This document shows, piece by piece, positions 38,069 to 46,411 of a DNA stretch of 64,000 nt. Positions within the stretch are counted from its first letter, which is position 1, and each line of letters opens with the position of its first letter. Both the position numbers and the translations under genes were made by a program. The stretch spans positions 96,620 through 160,619 of the forward strand of contig NZ_JAJQYA010000009.1 of NCBI RefSeq assembly GCF_021729155.1, read 5' to 3'. This DNA comes from Membranihabitans marinus. GTDB lineage: Bacteria; Bacteroidota; Bacteroidia; Chitinophagales; Saprospiraceae. Below the pieces are notes generated by a model. It was not told the origin of the DNA. It worked only from the letters and a program-made list of their open reading frames with translations, and made no database searches.

Positions 38069-39312
38069 AATTTCGATAATTGGAAAAATGTGTATTTGAA
38101 AACGAGGGAAAATATTTATAAAATGCTGAATTAAAACCACTTAACTCCACCACTATTGTTTGTTTCAGACCGTATTTTTAATACTTTATTTTTTTGTAAT
38201 TCTGCTACATTCTCTCTGAGATGTGGAAAAATATAGTGTTTTATTGCAATCAATTGTTTGTATTTTTATACCTATAACCCAATACTATCCTTACAAAACC
38301 TTCGTTGTAGGGAATTAACCCTTAGGAAAATAGCGACAGCTATTATTATAAAGGGTTATGTCGATTTCAATTATGGTTCTTTTGATAGTGGAATATGGGA
38401 TCAACGATATCCACTTTTTGTTTTGTTGACAGATCTACTTATCCTTACACTTTATTATTTCAGTCAGATTTTGACCATATCTTATCAGTTTTGGTTGAGA
38501 AAACCACTACTCGACAACACATTCTATAGAGCATTTGAGCAATATCCAATCAATTACATATATTAATTTGTATTTTTTAATAATTTATTGCTACTTTTAT
38601 AGATTTCGAAGAATTAAAACAAACTTTAATTGTCAATAAAGTAATACAGATTTTATAAATACCAAGTGGAAAAGTTTAGAATCAATACTCGGTCTTTGAA
38701 AACAGATATTTTTATTATGATTATTCAGGGAAGGAAGCTGCCCCAACACCAAATTATAATTTTTTACTCAATTATCTAATTGTAATATTATTCAGCCTTT
38801 AATATCTATTCCGATAGAGAAAAGTGAAAATAACTTAACTACGAGAGGACTGATACTTAAGTTTATAACGAGAACCATGAACGGATAGTGATAGAAGTAG
38901 TAATTCTGGGCAATTCCCACCTAGTTGTGGTCTTATTATTCTCAGCATACATAAAATTAAGGAATTGTCTTTTAATCCCTTACACCAATATAATAGTATT
39001 AATCACCTTATTATAATCATAATAAAGTCTTGATTTACCTATTGTAAAAATTCTTTACCAATTCAATTCAGACCATTAAAAAGATTTTACTTCATGTTTA
39101 AAATTAACCGACTTTGGCTATAAAGATTGATACAATGCGCTGAAACTATATGTATTAAAGTAGGTAAGATTAGGAAGGTTGAAGGTTAGATTGTCTTAAT
39201 TTTAAAATACTAGTGATTGAATATTAACCAAACCACAATCATTTTTTATATTGGCCAATTATTTTTTAGAATATATAAATTGCAATTAACGAATATTTCA
39301 AAATTTATACAA
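38069..39312. other. 1.2 kb gene-free region
   Basis: Very AT-rich, with no ORF that looks coding. A 102-codon frame (38258-38566, +) has unusual composition and no family resemblance. No tRNA, inverted repeats of note or IS remnants were seen. It separates the nitrogen operon from the MFS gene and may hold the MFS promoter or a non-coding RNA. Confidence 0.45.
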
Positions 39313-40545
39313 ATGAACGAAAACATTAACACTAAGGCATTATTTTACGGCAGTTGTTTTGCGCTGATAACCACTGCTTTTACCTTCGCAATCAGGACTG
39401 GTATCCTACCCGAACTCGGCGAACAATTTGGTTTGACGGCCAAACAATTGGGTAATATTAACAGAATGTGGTTTTTGGGCTTCCCCATTTCTATGATATT
39501 GGGCGGGTTGTTCTACCATACATTTGGACCTAAAAACATCATGCGAGTTGCATTTGTTATGCATGCCATTGGGATTATCATGACTATTTATGCTGGCGGT
39601 TACGTTGCATTGATGATATCTACCTTAGCCATTGGATTGGGCAACGGTTGTACTGAAGCTGCCTGTAATCCAATGATTGCAGATGCTTATTCGGGAAATA
39701 AGGTGGATAAGATGCTAAATCGATTCCATATGTGGTTCCCAGGTGGTATTGTTGTAGGAAGTTTAATATCCAAATTTATGACCGATATGAATATGGGCTG
39801 GCAAGCTCAGATGTGGGTTCTTATCATTCCAACCATCGCCTATGCAGTATTGTTCTTTGGCAAGACCTTCCCAAAACCTAAGATGGAAGCAATGAAATCG
39901 ATAAAAGAAAACCTCTTGGCTATGTTATCTCCGGTATTTATCTTCTTGTTCTTCTGTATGATACTTACTGCAATATCAGAATTTGGACCACAACAATGGT
40001 CAAGTATTATCTTGAGCAAAAGTGGAGCAAGCCCAATGTTGATATTGGCTCTTGTGACTGGATTAATGGCAGCACTAAGATTCTTTGCCGGACCAGTAGT
40101 TAGCAAATTGGGACAGACTGGTGTTTTATTAGGAGGTTCTATTTTTGCGGCCTTAGGGATATATTTCTTTAGTATCGCCACTGGACCAATGGCCTATGTT
40201 GCAGCCATTTTCTTTGCGGTTGGAGTAGCTTATTTCTGGCCTGTAATGATCGGAGCTGTAGCCAAAAGAGTTCCACTCAGTGGTGCTTTGGGTATGTCCA
40301 TCATCGGTGCCATAGGAATGTTTTCATCGGCCATGTTTCAACCCATCATCGGAGGTTGGATCGATTCTTCAAGAGAGACTTTAGCGGCATCTGGACTTAT
40401 GGAATCCGAACTCGAATTGGCGGCTGGTCAAGCGACTTTATTAAAAATGACCATTTTCCCAATTATCCTTATTGTATTGTTTACCATTTTCCACTTTTGG
40501 CAAAAGGGTAGCAAAGCACCAGAAGTGGTAGCTGCCACACATTAA
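39313..40545 (+). CDS. MFS transporter
   Basis: 410 aa from the ATG at 39313, after which the first helix begins (LFYGSCFALITTAFTFAIRT). A frame open to 39217 adds 32 residues not like the family. Twelve membrane segments; the GLGNGCTEAACNPMIAD segment in helix 5 and FHMWFPGGIVVG recall the sugar/nucleoside-permease-like FHS branch of MFS. An inner-membrane importer of a sugar or related compound would fit the catabolic genes downstream. Ends at its own terminator. Confidence 0.88.
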   Translation: MNENINTKALFYGSCFALITTAFTFAIRTGILPELGEQFGLTAKQLGNINRMWFLGFPISMILGGLFYHTFGPKNIMRVAFVMHAIGIIMTIYAGGYVALMISTLAIGLGNGCTEAACNPMIADAYSGNKVDKMLNRFHMWFPGGIVVGSLISKFMTDMNMGWQAQMWVLIIPTIAYAVLFFGKTFPKPKMEAMKSIKENLLAMLSPVFIFLFFCMILTAISEFGPQQWSSIILSKSGASPMLILALVTGLMAALRFFAGPVVSKLGQTGVLLGGSIFAALGIYFFSIATGPMAYVAAIFFAVGVAYFWPVMIGAVAKRVPLSGALGMSIIGAIGMFSSAMFQPIIGGWIDSSRETLAASGLMESELELAAGQATLLKMTIFPIILIVLFTIFHFWQKGSKAPEVVAATH

Positions 40546-40572
40546 TATTGTTATCAACAACTATTCATATAG

Positions 40573-40608
40573 AAATGGGCTATCTATTCATTTAGATAGC
40601 CCATTTAT
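40573..40608 (+). terminator. Intrinsic terminator after the MFS gene
   Basis: 13-bp stem aaatgggctatct/agatagcccattt (40573-40585 with 40594-40606) and 8-nt loop, followed by a T-rich run. Confidence 0.9.
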
Positions 40609-40938
40609 TTTACCAGCAAAGTCAAAGCCAATTATTTTTTAATCGCGTATATTTTTAGGAAAGACTAGGTAAGCAAAGTCTATGAAAATCTTATTTTTAG
40701 ATTTAATATCTAGTTATGTTTTATTCTTAAAGCCATGACTAATATTTATATTGGAATATCAAAAAATAATAGAAAGATTGTTCTGAATCATCTGATTTTT
40801 TTTGCTATAAACCTTGATTTTGTTATATATATTGTCAATCTTACACTTTATATTTATATTTCAAAATGTATGGCATCCAATATTCGACATTACTATTAGA
40901 AAATATCTAAATATAATTATAGTATAAAACAATTAAAC
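40609..40938. other. AT-rich leader of the ThuA operon, no gene seen
   Basis: 330 bp with no ORF. It must hold the promoter for the 40939-44491 operon; no -33/-7 pair fits closely. Confidence 0.4.
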
Positions 40939-41955
40939 ATGAATAAATTAATACAAAAGATTGGCGCCATCATTGTATTTGCCATTTTGGGCAATCTTGC
41001 CTTGGCTCAACCCGGGGTAACCTGGCTCAGTTTTGAACCAGAAGGGAAGATGTCCAATGGACAGCACATTGTCCTATTGAGTGGAGATGAAGAGTATCGA
41101 TCAGAAGAGAGTATGCCGATGTTGGCCAAGATTCTAACTCATACCTACGGGTTTAAAACCACCGTCCTTTTTGCCATTAATGAAGAGACAGGAGAAATAG
41201 ACCCCAATCATCAGACCAATATCCCAGGGATGAAAGCCCTCGAATCAGCAGATTTAGTGATTATGTTGTTGCGATTCCGAGAACTTCCAGACGAACAAAT
41301 GAAATATTTCGACAACTACCTCAAGAGCGGCAAACCCATCATTGGATTGAGAACTTCTACCCATGCCTTCCGATATAGTAGAGACAAGGATAGTCCCTAT
41401 GCCAAATATGATTTTTCTCAAAACAACAGCGTTTGGTCAGGCGGATTTGGCCGTCGTGTACTTGGAGAAACCTGGATCAATCACCATGGTATCCACGGCA
41501 AGGAAGGAACGAGAGCCCTAGTTGATGGATTGGCCGAAGTAGCCAAACATCCGGTTCTCGAAGGGGTTCGCGATATCTGGTGCCCTACCGACGTATATGG
41601 CATTATTGAATTGCCCGAAGATGCGACTGTTTTAATTTGGGGCCAGTCAACCAATGGAATGACGGCGACCTCACCGGTGAATTGGAAGAAGTCCATCATG
41701 CCAGTAGCTTGGACGAAATCCTATAAAATCGAAAATGGCAAAACGGGAAAAGTATTTACCACTACTATGGGAGCTGCTACCGATTTGGTAAATCCCGATC
41801 TGCGTCGATTGGTCATCAATGCCTGTTATTGGGCTTTGGACAAAGAAAACATGATCGACCCTAGTAAAAGTGTAGATGTTATAGGTAGTTATAATCCCAC
41901 CCAATTTGGTTTTAATCAATTTGTAAAAGGAAAGAAACCCAAAGATTATCAATAA
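40939..41955 (+). CDS. ThuA-like secreted protein
   Basis: 338 aa. Signal peptide 1-23 (LGNLALAQPG). Glutamine-amidotransferase-like fold of the ThuA family: HIVLLSGDEEYRSEESMP, LESADLVIMLLRFRELPDEQ, SGKPIIGLRTSTHAFRY, FTTTMGAATDLVNPDLRRL. ThuA proteins take part in keto-sugar/trehalose-type metabolism; the exact reaction is not settled. First of four closely spaced genes (gaps 27, 12, 19 bp) with two sugar isomerases and a hydrolase. Confidence 0.85.
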   Translation: MNKLIQKIGAIIVFAILGNLALAQPGVTWLSFEPEGKMSNGQHIVLLSGDEEYRSEESMPMLAKILTHTYGFKTTVLFAINEETGEIDPNHQTNIPGMKALESADLVIMLLRFRELPDEQMKYFDNYLKSGKPIIGLRTSTHAFRYSRDKDSPYAKYDFSQNNSVWSGGFGRRVLGETWINHHGIHGKEGTRALVDGLAEVAKHPVLEGVRDIWCPTDVYGIIELPEDATVLIWGQSTNGMTATSPVNWKKSIMPVAWTKSYKIENGKTGKVFTTTMGAATDLVNPDLRRLVINACYWALDKENMIDPSKSVDVIGSYNPTQFGFNQFVKGKKPKDYQ

Positions 41956-41982
41956 AATTATTTGAATATAAAATAGACAATA

Positions 41983-42834
41983 ATGACTAAAATAGGTTTT
42001 AACGTCCTGGCATGGACGGCATCGATTTCCAAAGATCTTTATCCCACTGTACAGCGATTGAAAGATATTGGCTATGACGGGGTAGAGATATTTTACGGCA
42101 ATGACGATGTAGAGGAGTATCAGAGATTTGGAGAATTTTGCGATTCCATCGGCATGGAAATAACATGTGTATTGGGCTTAGGTCCAGATCAAAATTTAAT
42201 CGACCCAAGCGCCGATGTTCGAGAAGCTGGGGTAAATCGAATCAAATGGGCCATCGACAGAGCTCGAGATATGAATTCAACCCTAATTTGTGGTCCTTTT
42301 CATTCCGCTTTTGCTACCTTTTACAATAAACCACCAGATGCAGAAGAATACGCTCGCAGCGCAGCTGGACTAAAACTAGCAGGAGATTATGCGGCCGAAC
42401 ACAATGTATTATTGACTCCCGAAGCCATCAATCGATTCGAGTGCTATTTATGCAATACCATGGAGCAATTATCCTCCTTGGTGGAGGCCGTCAATCACCC
42501 CAACGTAAAGGCTCATTACGATACCCATCATGCCAACATCGAAGAAAAAAGCATTCCCGATGCCCTGAGACGCGTGGCTCCAGTATTGGGTCATGTCCAT
42601 ATTAGTGAAAATGATCGAGGCACACCAGGAGAGGGTCACATACCCTTTGGTGAAACCTTTGAGACATTGTCCGAAATAGGATATTCAGGATGGTTAACCA
42701 TCGAGGCATTTACTCGAAATGATCCCGGTTTTGCCAATTCGATAAACGTATGGCGAGAATATTCCGCCCCTTGGGATGTAGCCGAAAAGGGTTTTGAATT
42801 AATACAATCCAACATCGAAAAATACAATCTTTAA
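41983..42834 (+). CDS. Sugar isomerase/epimerase, D-tagatose/D-psicose 3-epimerase-like
   Basis: 283 aa, cytoplasmic TIM barrel. Metal site residues in family order: Glu in LLTPEAINRFECYLCNT, Asp in KAHYDTHHANIEE, His in GHVHISENDRGTPGEGHI, Glu in WLTIEAFT. The ENDRGTPGEG loop is the hallmark of the ketose 3-epimerase group (DTE/DPE). It interconverts ketoses or keto sugars at C3 using Mn or Co. Second gene of the ThuA operon. Confidence 0.87.
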   Translation: MTKIGFNVLAWTASISKDLYPTVQRLKDIGYDGVEIFYGNDDVEEYQRFGEFCDSIGMEITCVLGLGPDQNLIDPSADVREAGVNRIKWAIDRARDMNSTLICGPFHSAFATFYNKPPDAEEYARSAAGLKLAGDYAAEHNVLLTPEAINRFECYLCNTMEQLSSLVEAVNHPNVKAHYDTHHANIEEKSIPDALRRVAPVLGHVHISENDRGTPGEGHIPFGETFETLSEIGYSGWLTIEAFTRNDPGFANSINVWREYSAPWDVAEKGFELIQSNIEKYNL

Positions 42835-42846
42835 AATCTATATAAA

Positions 42847-43671
42847 ATGAATAACCTCCCTTTTAAATTTGGATCCGAGGTCTATACTTGGTTTATGAAG
42901 GAAAATGGTAAAGCCTATGAAGGACAACTCAGCCATATGATCGACATCATTGCCCGTGCGGGCTTCGAAAGTATCCAACCTATTTACTCTTGGATGGGGC
43001 CCTTGGTGGATCCAGTATTATTAGCCGAAAAATTGGAAGAGGCAGGTATAGTTTTATCTGCCTTATCCCTAGTCTTGGATTGGAATCACGATGGCGAGAC
43101 CGATGAAGAACGACGTATAGCCGATTCTGCCATTTCCTTGCTAGAACATTTTCCCGATGCTGTCCTGTGTACCGTTCAAATGCCTACCAGTAGAAATGAC
43201 TTAGAAGCCAGAAGAAAATACTTAGTCAACAATGTCAATGCAGTGTCTCAAAGGGCCGTAGATCGAGGTATAGCCTGTAGTTTTCACCCCAATTCTCCAG
43301 AAACTTCAACCAATAGAACAGAAGAAGATTACAAAGTGATCTTAGAGAATCTCAATGATGCTGTTACTGGATGGACTCCAGATGTAGGTCACATTATCAA
43401 TGGAGGGATGGATCCATTATCGAAGATGAAAGAGTATCAATCCCTCATCAACCATGTACATTACAAAGATTGGGATGGTGAACCCGAATTTGTATTAATG
43501 GGTAATGGTAAAATCGATCTTATAGGCATTACTCAATGGTTAAAAGATATTGGATTTAATGGCTGGGTAGTATGTGAAGATGAAGGAAAGGAAGCTTTAG
43601 ACGATCCCGATTTTGTAACTTTACACGATGGGCAATGGATCAATAAAACGCTGATTCCCAATATTAAATAA
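42847..43671 (+). CDS. Sugar phosphate isomerase/epimerase, IolE-like
   Basis: 274 aa TIM barrel. Motifs CSFHPNSPET, WTPDVGHIINGG, INHVHYKDWDG and VVCEDEGKEA correspond to the metal and substrate loops of IolE/xylose-isomerase-like proteins. The first Glu ligand is replaced by the HPN segment, as in inosose dehydratase-like members. Probable dehydratase or isomerase on an oxidised sugar. Third gene of the ThuA operon. Confidence 0.85.
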   Translation: MNNLPFKFGSEVYTWFMKENGKAYEGQLSHMIDIIARAGFESIQPIYSWMGPLVDPVLLAEKLEEAGIVLSALSLVLDWNHDGETDEERRIADSAISLLEHFPDAVLCTVQMPTSRNDLEARRKYLVNNVNAVSQRAVDRGIACSFHPNSPETSTNRTEEDYKVILENLNDAVTGWTPDVGHIINGGMDPLSKMKEYQSLINHVHYKDWDGEPEFVLMGNGKIDLIGITQWLKDIGFNGWVVCEDEGKEALDDPDFVTLHDGQWINKTLIPNIK

Positions 43672-43690
43672 ATAAAAAAATGTTGTCAGT

Positions 43691-44491
43691 ATGTCAATAG
43701 CAAAGGTCAATGGAATCGATATGTATTATGAACGACACGGTAGTGGATACCCACTGCTCATGATCATGGGCATTACGGCGAGAGGATCAGTATGGGAAGA
43801 TCATTTAGTGTACTGGTCCCAATTTTTCGAATGTATTATCGTCGACAATCGAGGAGTAGGTCTATCATCAGTTCCAGATGGTGAGTATACATCATTAGAA
43901 ATGGCCCAAGATTATGCAGCCCTGTTAGATGAACTCAATATTGATCGGTGTCATGTTATTGGCTGTTCCATGGGCAGCATCATCGGTCAGCAATTGGCCA
44001 TTCATTTTCCGGACAAAGTCAACAAACTGATATTGATGTGCCCATGGGCTTACTGTGATCAACGAACAAAGTCTATTTTTGAAGTCATGGTTCACTGCAA
44101 GACCCACTTCAATCCAGCGGAGTTTAGTCATTTTATTCAGACATTGATATATTCCAATGAGACCTGGGCCAAGCCAGGCAAAGTCGACGAATTTACTGCC
44201 GATCAACAAGATGCTTTGACCGATGACCTTCCACAGTCATTGCAGGGTTTAAAAGGTCAAGCAGCAGCGTGTATTCACCATAGCGTATTGGAGGATTTAG
44301 CCCATATCCCTCATCCTACCCTAATTATAGGCGGCAAAGATGATGCTTTTATACCGGCATGGATGGCTGAAGAAATGGCCACAACCATTCCCAATGCCGA
44401 CATTCATCTATATCCGAAATCTGGTCACGCCTTTCATTGGGAAAATATAGAGGATTTTAATCCCAGAGTTGCAGAATGGCTGAATCGATAA
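43691..44491 (+). CDS. Alpha/beta hydrolase
   Basis: 266 aa, no signal. Oxyanion region LMIMGITARGSVWEDH, nucleophile elbow GCSMGSIIGQQLA (Ser), acid in LIIGGKDDAFIP (Asp) and His in PKSGHAFHWEN. A complete triad. Resembles 3-oxoadipate enol-lactonase-like hydrolases, so it may open a lactone made from an oxidised sugar. Last gene of the operon; hairpin island 2 starts directly after its stop and may end transcription. Confidence 0.87.
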   Translation: MSIAKVNGIDMYYERHGSGYPLLMIMGITARGSVWEDHLVYWSQFFECIIVDNRGVGLSSVPDGEYTSLEMAQDYAALLDELNIDRCHVIGCSMGSIIGQQLAIHFPDKVNKLILMCPWAYCDQRTKSIFEVMVHCKTHFNPAEFSHFIQTLIYSNETWAKPGKVDEFTADQQDALTDDLPQSLQGLKGQAAACIHHSVLEDLAHIPHPTLIIGGKDDAFIPAWMAEEMATTIPNADIHLYPKSGHAFHWENIEDFNPRVAEWLNR

Positions 44492-44523
44492 TGACTGAGC
44501 ATGACTGAATGTAACTGAATGAA

Positions 44524-44536
44524 GTCACGTAGTGAC
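44524..44536 (+). repeat. Hairpin type C: gtcac-gta-gtgac
   Basis: 5-bp stem, loop gta, between ctgaatgaa and ccaaatac. The near-identical context and stem recur at 61657-61669. Confidence 0.7.
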
Positions 44537-44573
44537 CAAATACCCTTAATGTGAACGACTATGACTGAATGAA

Positions 44574-44590
44574 GTTGTCCGGAGGACAAC
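44574..44590 (+). repeat. Hairpin type C: gttgtcc-gga-ggacaac
   Basis: 7-bp stem, loop gga. The flanks (ctgaatgaa before, caaat after) equal those at 44524, while the stem is different and still perfect. A weaker gtaaat-loop hairpin follows at 44593-44611. Confidence 0.8.
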
Positions 44591-44622
44591 CAAATCCAGT
44601 AAATGTGGATTGCGTGAGGGAA

Positions 44623-44642
44623 CCGAGAGCTCCGTCTCTCGG
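44623..44642 (+). repeat. Hairpin type A: ccgagag-ctccgt-ctctcgg
   Basis: Perfect 7-bp stem and loop ctccgt, preceded by gagggaa and followed by gtgggc. Same loop as 61841-61860 with a different stem. Confidence 0.85.
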
Positions 44643-44683
44643 GTGGGCAGACTTCATCTCGTCATCGAATATAATGGAATCTC

Positions 44684-44705
44684 GTCATGCCACAGTGGGC
44701 ATGAC
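44684..44705 (-). repeat. Hairpin type A in reverse orientation, stem gtcatgcc
   Basis: 8-bp perfect stem (44684-44691 with 44698-44705). The loop acagtg is, on the - strand, part of cactgt, so this is a type A hairpin turned round. A relative lies at 62157-62184. Confidence 0.8.
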
Positions 44706-44713
44706 TTCACTCG

Positions 44714-44738
44714 CCAGAGCCCCATTTACGGGCTCTGG
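44714..44738 (-). repeat. Hairpin type B in reverse orientation, stem ccagagccc
   Basis: 9-bp perfect stem (44714-44722 with 44730-44738), loop catttac, which on the - strand is gtaaatg. Read on the - strand, its flanks (gtgaacgagcaa before, gcgagtgaagt after) are identical to those of the unrelated-stem hairpin at 61910-61932. Confidence 0.85.
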
Positions 44739-44819
44739 TGCAAGCACCTTGCTCGTTCACCTCCGTGTTTCGGGTGGGTTCGCCACTGTGCTCCGGGTGG
44801 GTAGGCCAGGGCGAGTATA

Positions 44820-44841
44820 GTCGCAGCCACTGTGCTGCGAC
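44820..44841 (+). repeat. Hairpin type A: gtcgcagc stem, cactgt loop
   Basis: Perfect 8-bp stem (44820-44827 with 44834-44841). Confidence 0.85.
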
Positions 44842-44904
44842 ACTGTATTTAAATTGACAGGTTTAAGTACTTGTCACAGTATTAATATAAATGTCTTGAG
44901 GGAA

Positions 44905-44924
44905 CCACGACCTCTGTGTCGTGG
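44905..44924 (+). repeat. Hairpin type A: ccacgac-ctctgt-gtcgtgg
   Basis: Perfect 7-bp stem, in context gagggaa ... gtgggg as for 44623. Confidence 0.85.
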
Positions 44925-44947
44925 GTGGGGAAGCCAGGGCGAGAGAA

Positions 44948-44969
44948 GTCACGACCTCCGTGTCGCGAC
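44948..44969 (+). repeat. Hairpin type A: gtcacgac stem, ctccgt loop
   Basis: 8-bp stem with one mismatch (gtcacgac against gtcgcgac). Confidence 0.75.
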
Positions 44970-45160
44970 AACATTACATTAAAATTGACAAGGATAAAAT
45001 TTCATATTACAATATAATATAATAGAATTGAAGAAACCGAGTCCTCCCGGCCGAGGCTTGATTGCCCTGTTAATCCCATGGCAAATACGGCTGACTCAGG
45101 CGTCATCTTCTAACAAATATAGCGGACGTTTAGACGCAATGTCATGGGTCTAAATTGATT

Positions 45161-45194
45161 GAAGTAAAGACACATAACCTTGTGTCTTTACTTC
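45161..45194. repeat. Long hairpin, 14-bp perfect stem
   Basis: 45161-45174 pairs with 45181-45194 around loop taacct. Preceded by tctaaattg as is the long hairpin at 61571-61606; both share the inner gacaca/tgtgtc pairs but differ outside. It may terminate the convergent sialidase-like gene, which ends 49 bp away. Confidence 0.85.
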
Positions 45195-45242
45195 ATCCAA
45201 ATCGATACATAACCGACAAATACATTTGATATAAGAATAAAA

Positions 45243-46388
45243 CTATCTTTGGACTTCCACCGGATCGAATACCGTCGCTGCGATATAGCGATAGGGGGAT
45301 TCTGGTCTCAAAATAGCATGATTCCAATAATACACTATCACCAACTTGCCATCCGGCCGCTGAATCATTTTGGGATATCCAGCATCGGTAGTGGCACCAT
45401 CTTGTCTCAATATAATTTCAGGTCCCCAAGTCTGTCCATCATCACTACTAAATTTTACGCAAACTCTAGAACCTGTAGGCTGTCTTACAATATATCCTAA
45501 AGCTAAATCATTGTTTTGCATCCGAACCAAGGCTGGTGGAGATCCTCCTTTTCCTGTATCTTCTACAGCAGCATCAATTTTTTTCCACGAATGTCCATCG
45601 TCTTTGGACACATAGCTGGCTATTGAACTTTTGCTATCCACAGTTCTTGCTCGAACCAAGGTTAAGAATCCATTCTCGCCAATCCTAACAGAAGAAGGCA
45701 TTATCTCAAATTTTTCGGGTTCCGGTCCTAAAAACCCCAATTTATTCCAAGTCAATCCTCCATCTTCAGTTCGAACACATAATACTCGGCCTTCTTTTTC
45801 ATTACTTTTGGCCACTGTTAAAAACGCCGTTAATCGATCTGGTCCGTCCACTATGTAGTCCGTTCGTGTAGCCACTCCTTTTGTCCCAAAATTGGGTAGC
45901 ATATAAGGACCATTCCACTGCTTCCCTTTATTATAGGAATAATAAAAATGTGATGGCCCAGTACTATTGGTCTGCCTTAAGAATGTCAATGCCAAATCGG
46001 GATGACTAAAATCTATTTTCTCAGTCAAGGTAGTTGGTTCCACTTTGACATCATCAGCCAATCGATTATTATACCGCCATCCGGTCTGTCCTCTATGATA
46101 GGCATCCTCAATGGTCCATGTCAATCCTCCATCCAAACTCCGACCGTACTTATCTCTGGGAATCAAATGATCGTAGGTATGCCCCCCTCTGGCCTGATGA
46201 TTAGATGCAACAAATCCAACCACTATTTCATTTCCATAATTCCAAATACCGTGATTGGCTGGCCATCCTGCAAATCGACCTTCTTCATAGTACACCTTAT
46301 GATGTTCAATAGACGACTGTGCTTGCAATCCAACAGTTTGAGATAATAACAAAACTGCGTAAATTCCTAATAAATAATTCTTAAACAT
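45243..46388 (-). CDS. Secreted BNR/Asp-box propeller, sialidase-like
   Basis: 381 aa. Signal peptide 1-23 (TVGLQAQ). Four Asp boxes (SxDxGxxW) are visible: SLDGGLTWTIE, TEDGGLTWNKL, SKDDGHSWKKI, SSDDGQTWGPE. This gives a six-bladed propeller of sialidase type. A clear RIP motif and the full arginine triad are not obvious, so sialidase activity is not certain; other glycan hydrolases or lyases use this fold. Last gene of the - strand PUL-like locus, 23 bp after the sulfatase. Confidence 0.82.
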   Translation of the reverse strand: MFKNYLLGIYAVLLLSQTVGLQAQSSIEHHKVYYEEGRFAGWPANHGIWNYGNEIVVGFVASNHQARGGHTYDHLIPRDKYGRSLDGGLTWTIEDAYHRGQTGWRYNNRLADDVKVEPTTLTEKIDFSHPDLALTFLRQTNSTGPSHFYYSYNKGKQWNGPYMLPNFGTKGVATRTDYIVDGPDRLTAFLTVAKSNEKEGRVLCVRTEDGGLTWNKLGFLGPEPEKFEIMPSSVRIGENGFLTLVRARTVDSKSSIASYVSKDDGHSWKKIDAAVEDTGKGGSPPALVRMQNNDLALGYIVRQPTGSRVCVKFSSDDGQTWGPEIILRQDGATTDAGYPKMIQRPDGKLVIVYYWNHAILRPESPYRYIAATVFDPVEVQR

Positions 46389-46411
46389 ATATAATTGATT
46401 TTAATATTCTT

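Larger units (their letters stand above)
44492..45242. repeat. Hairpin island 2: modular stem-variable palindromes
   Basis: Non-coding region between convergent genes filled with at least nine well-formed short hairpins and one long one, joined by repeated linkers (ctgaatgaag, ccaaat, gagggaacc, gtgggt, gcgagt). Loops and linkers recur within the island and in 61507-62248; stem sequences do not. Short + strand frames here (44569-44820, 44610-44804) are by-products. Not recognised as a named family. Confidence 0.85.

Noticed and set aside
38258..38566. 102-codon ORF in the gene-free interval
   Set aside because: Codon use and composition are unlike the neighbours, there is no recognisable domain or credible start signal, and long frames occur by chance; left as unsupported.
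44569..44820. Short + strand reading frames (83 and 64 codons) in hairpin island 2
   Set aside because: They run through palindromic repeats, have no family resemblance and are explained by the GC-rich linkers.
44492..45242. CRISPR array
   Set aside because: Repeats are not of constant length or spacing, and what varies is the stem itself and not a spacer between fixed repeats; no cas genes are present.
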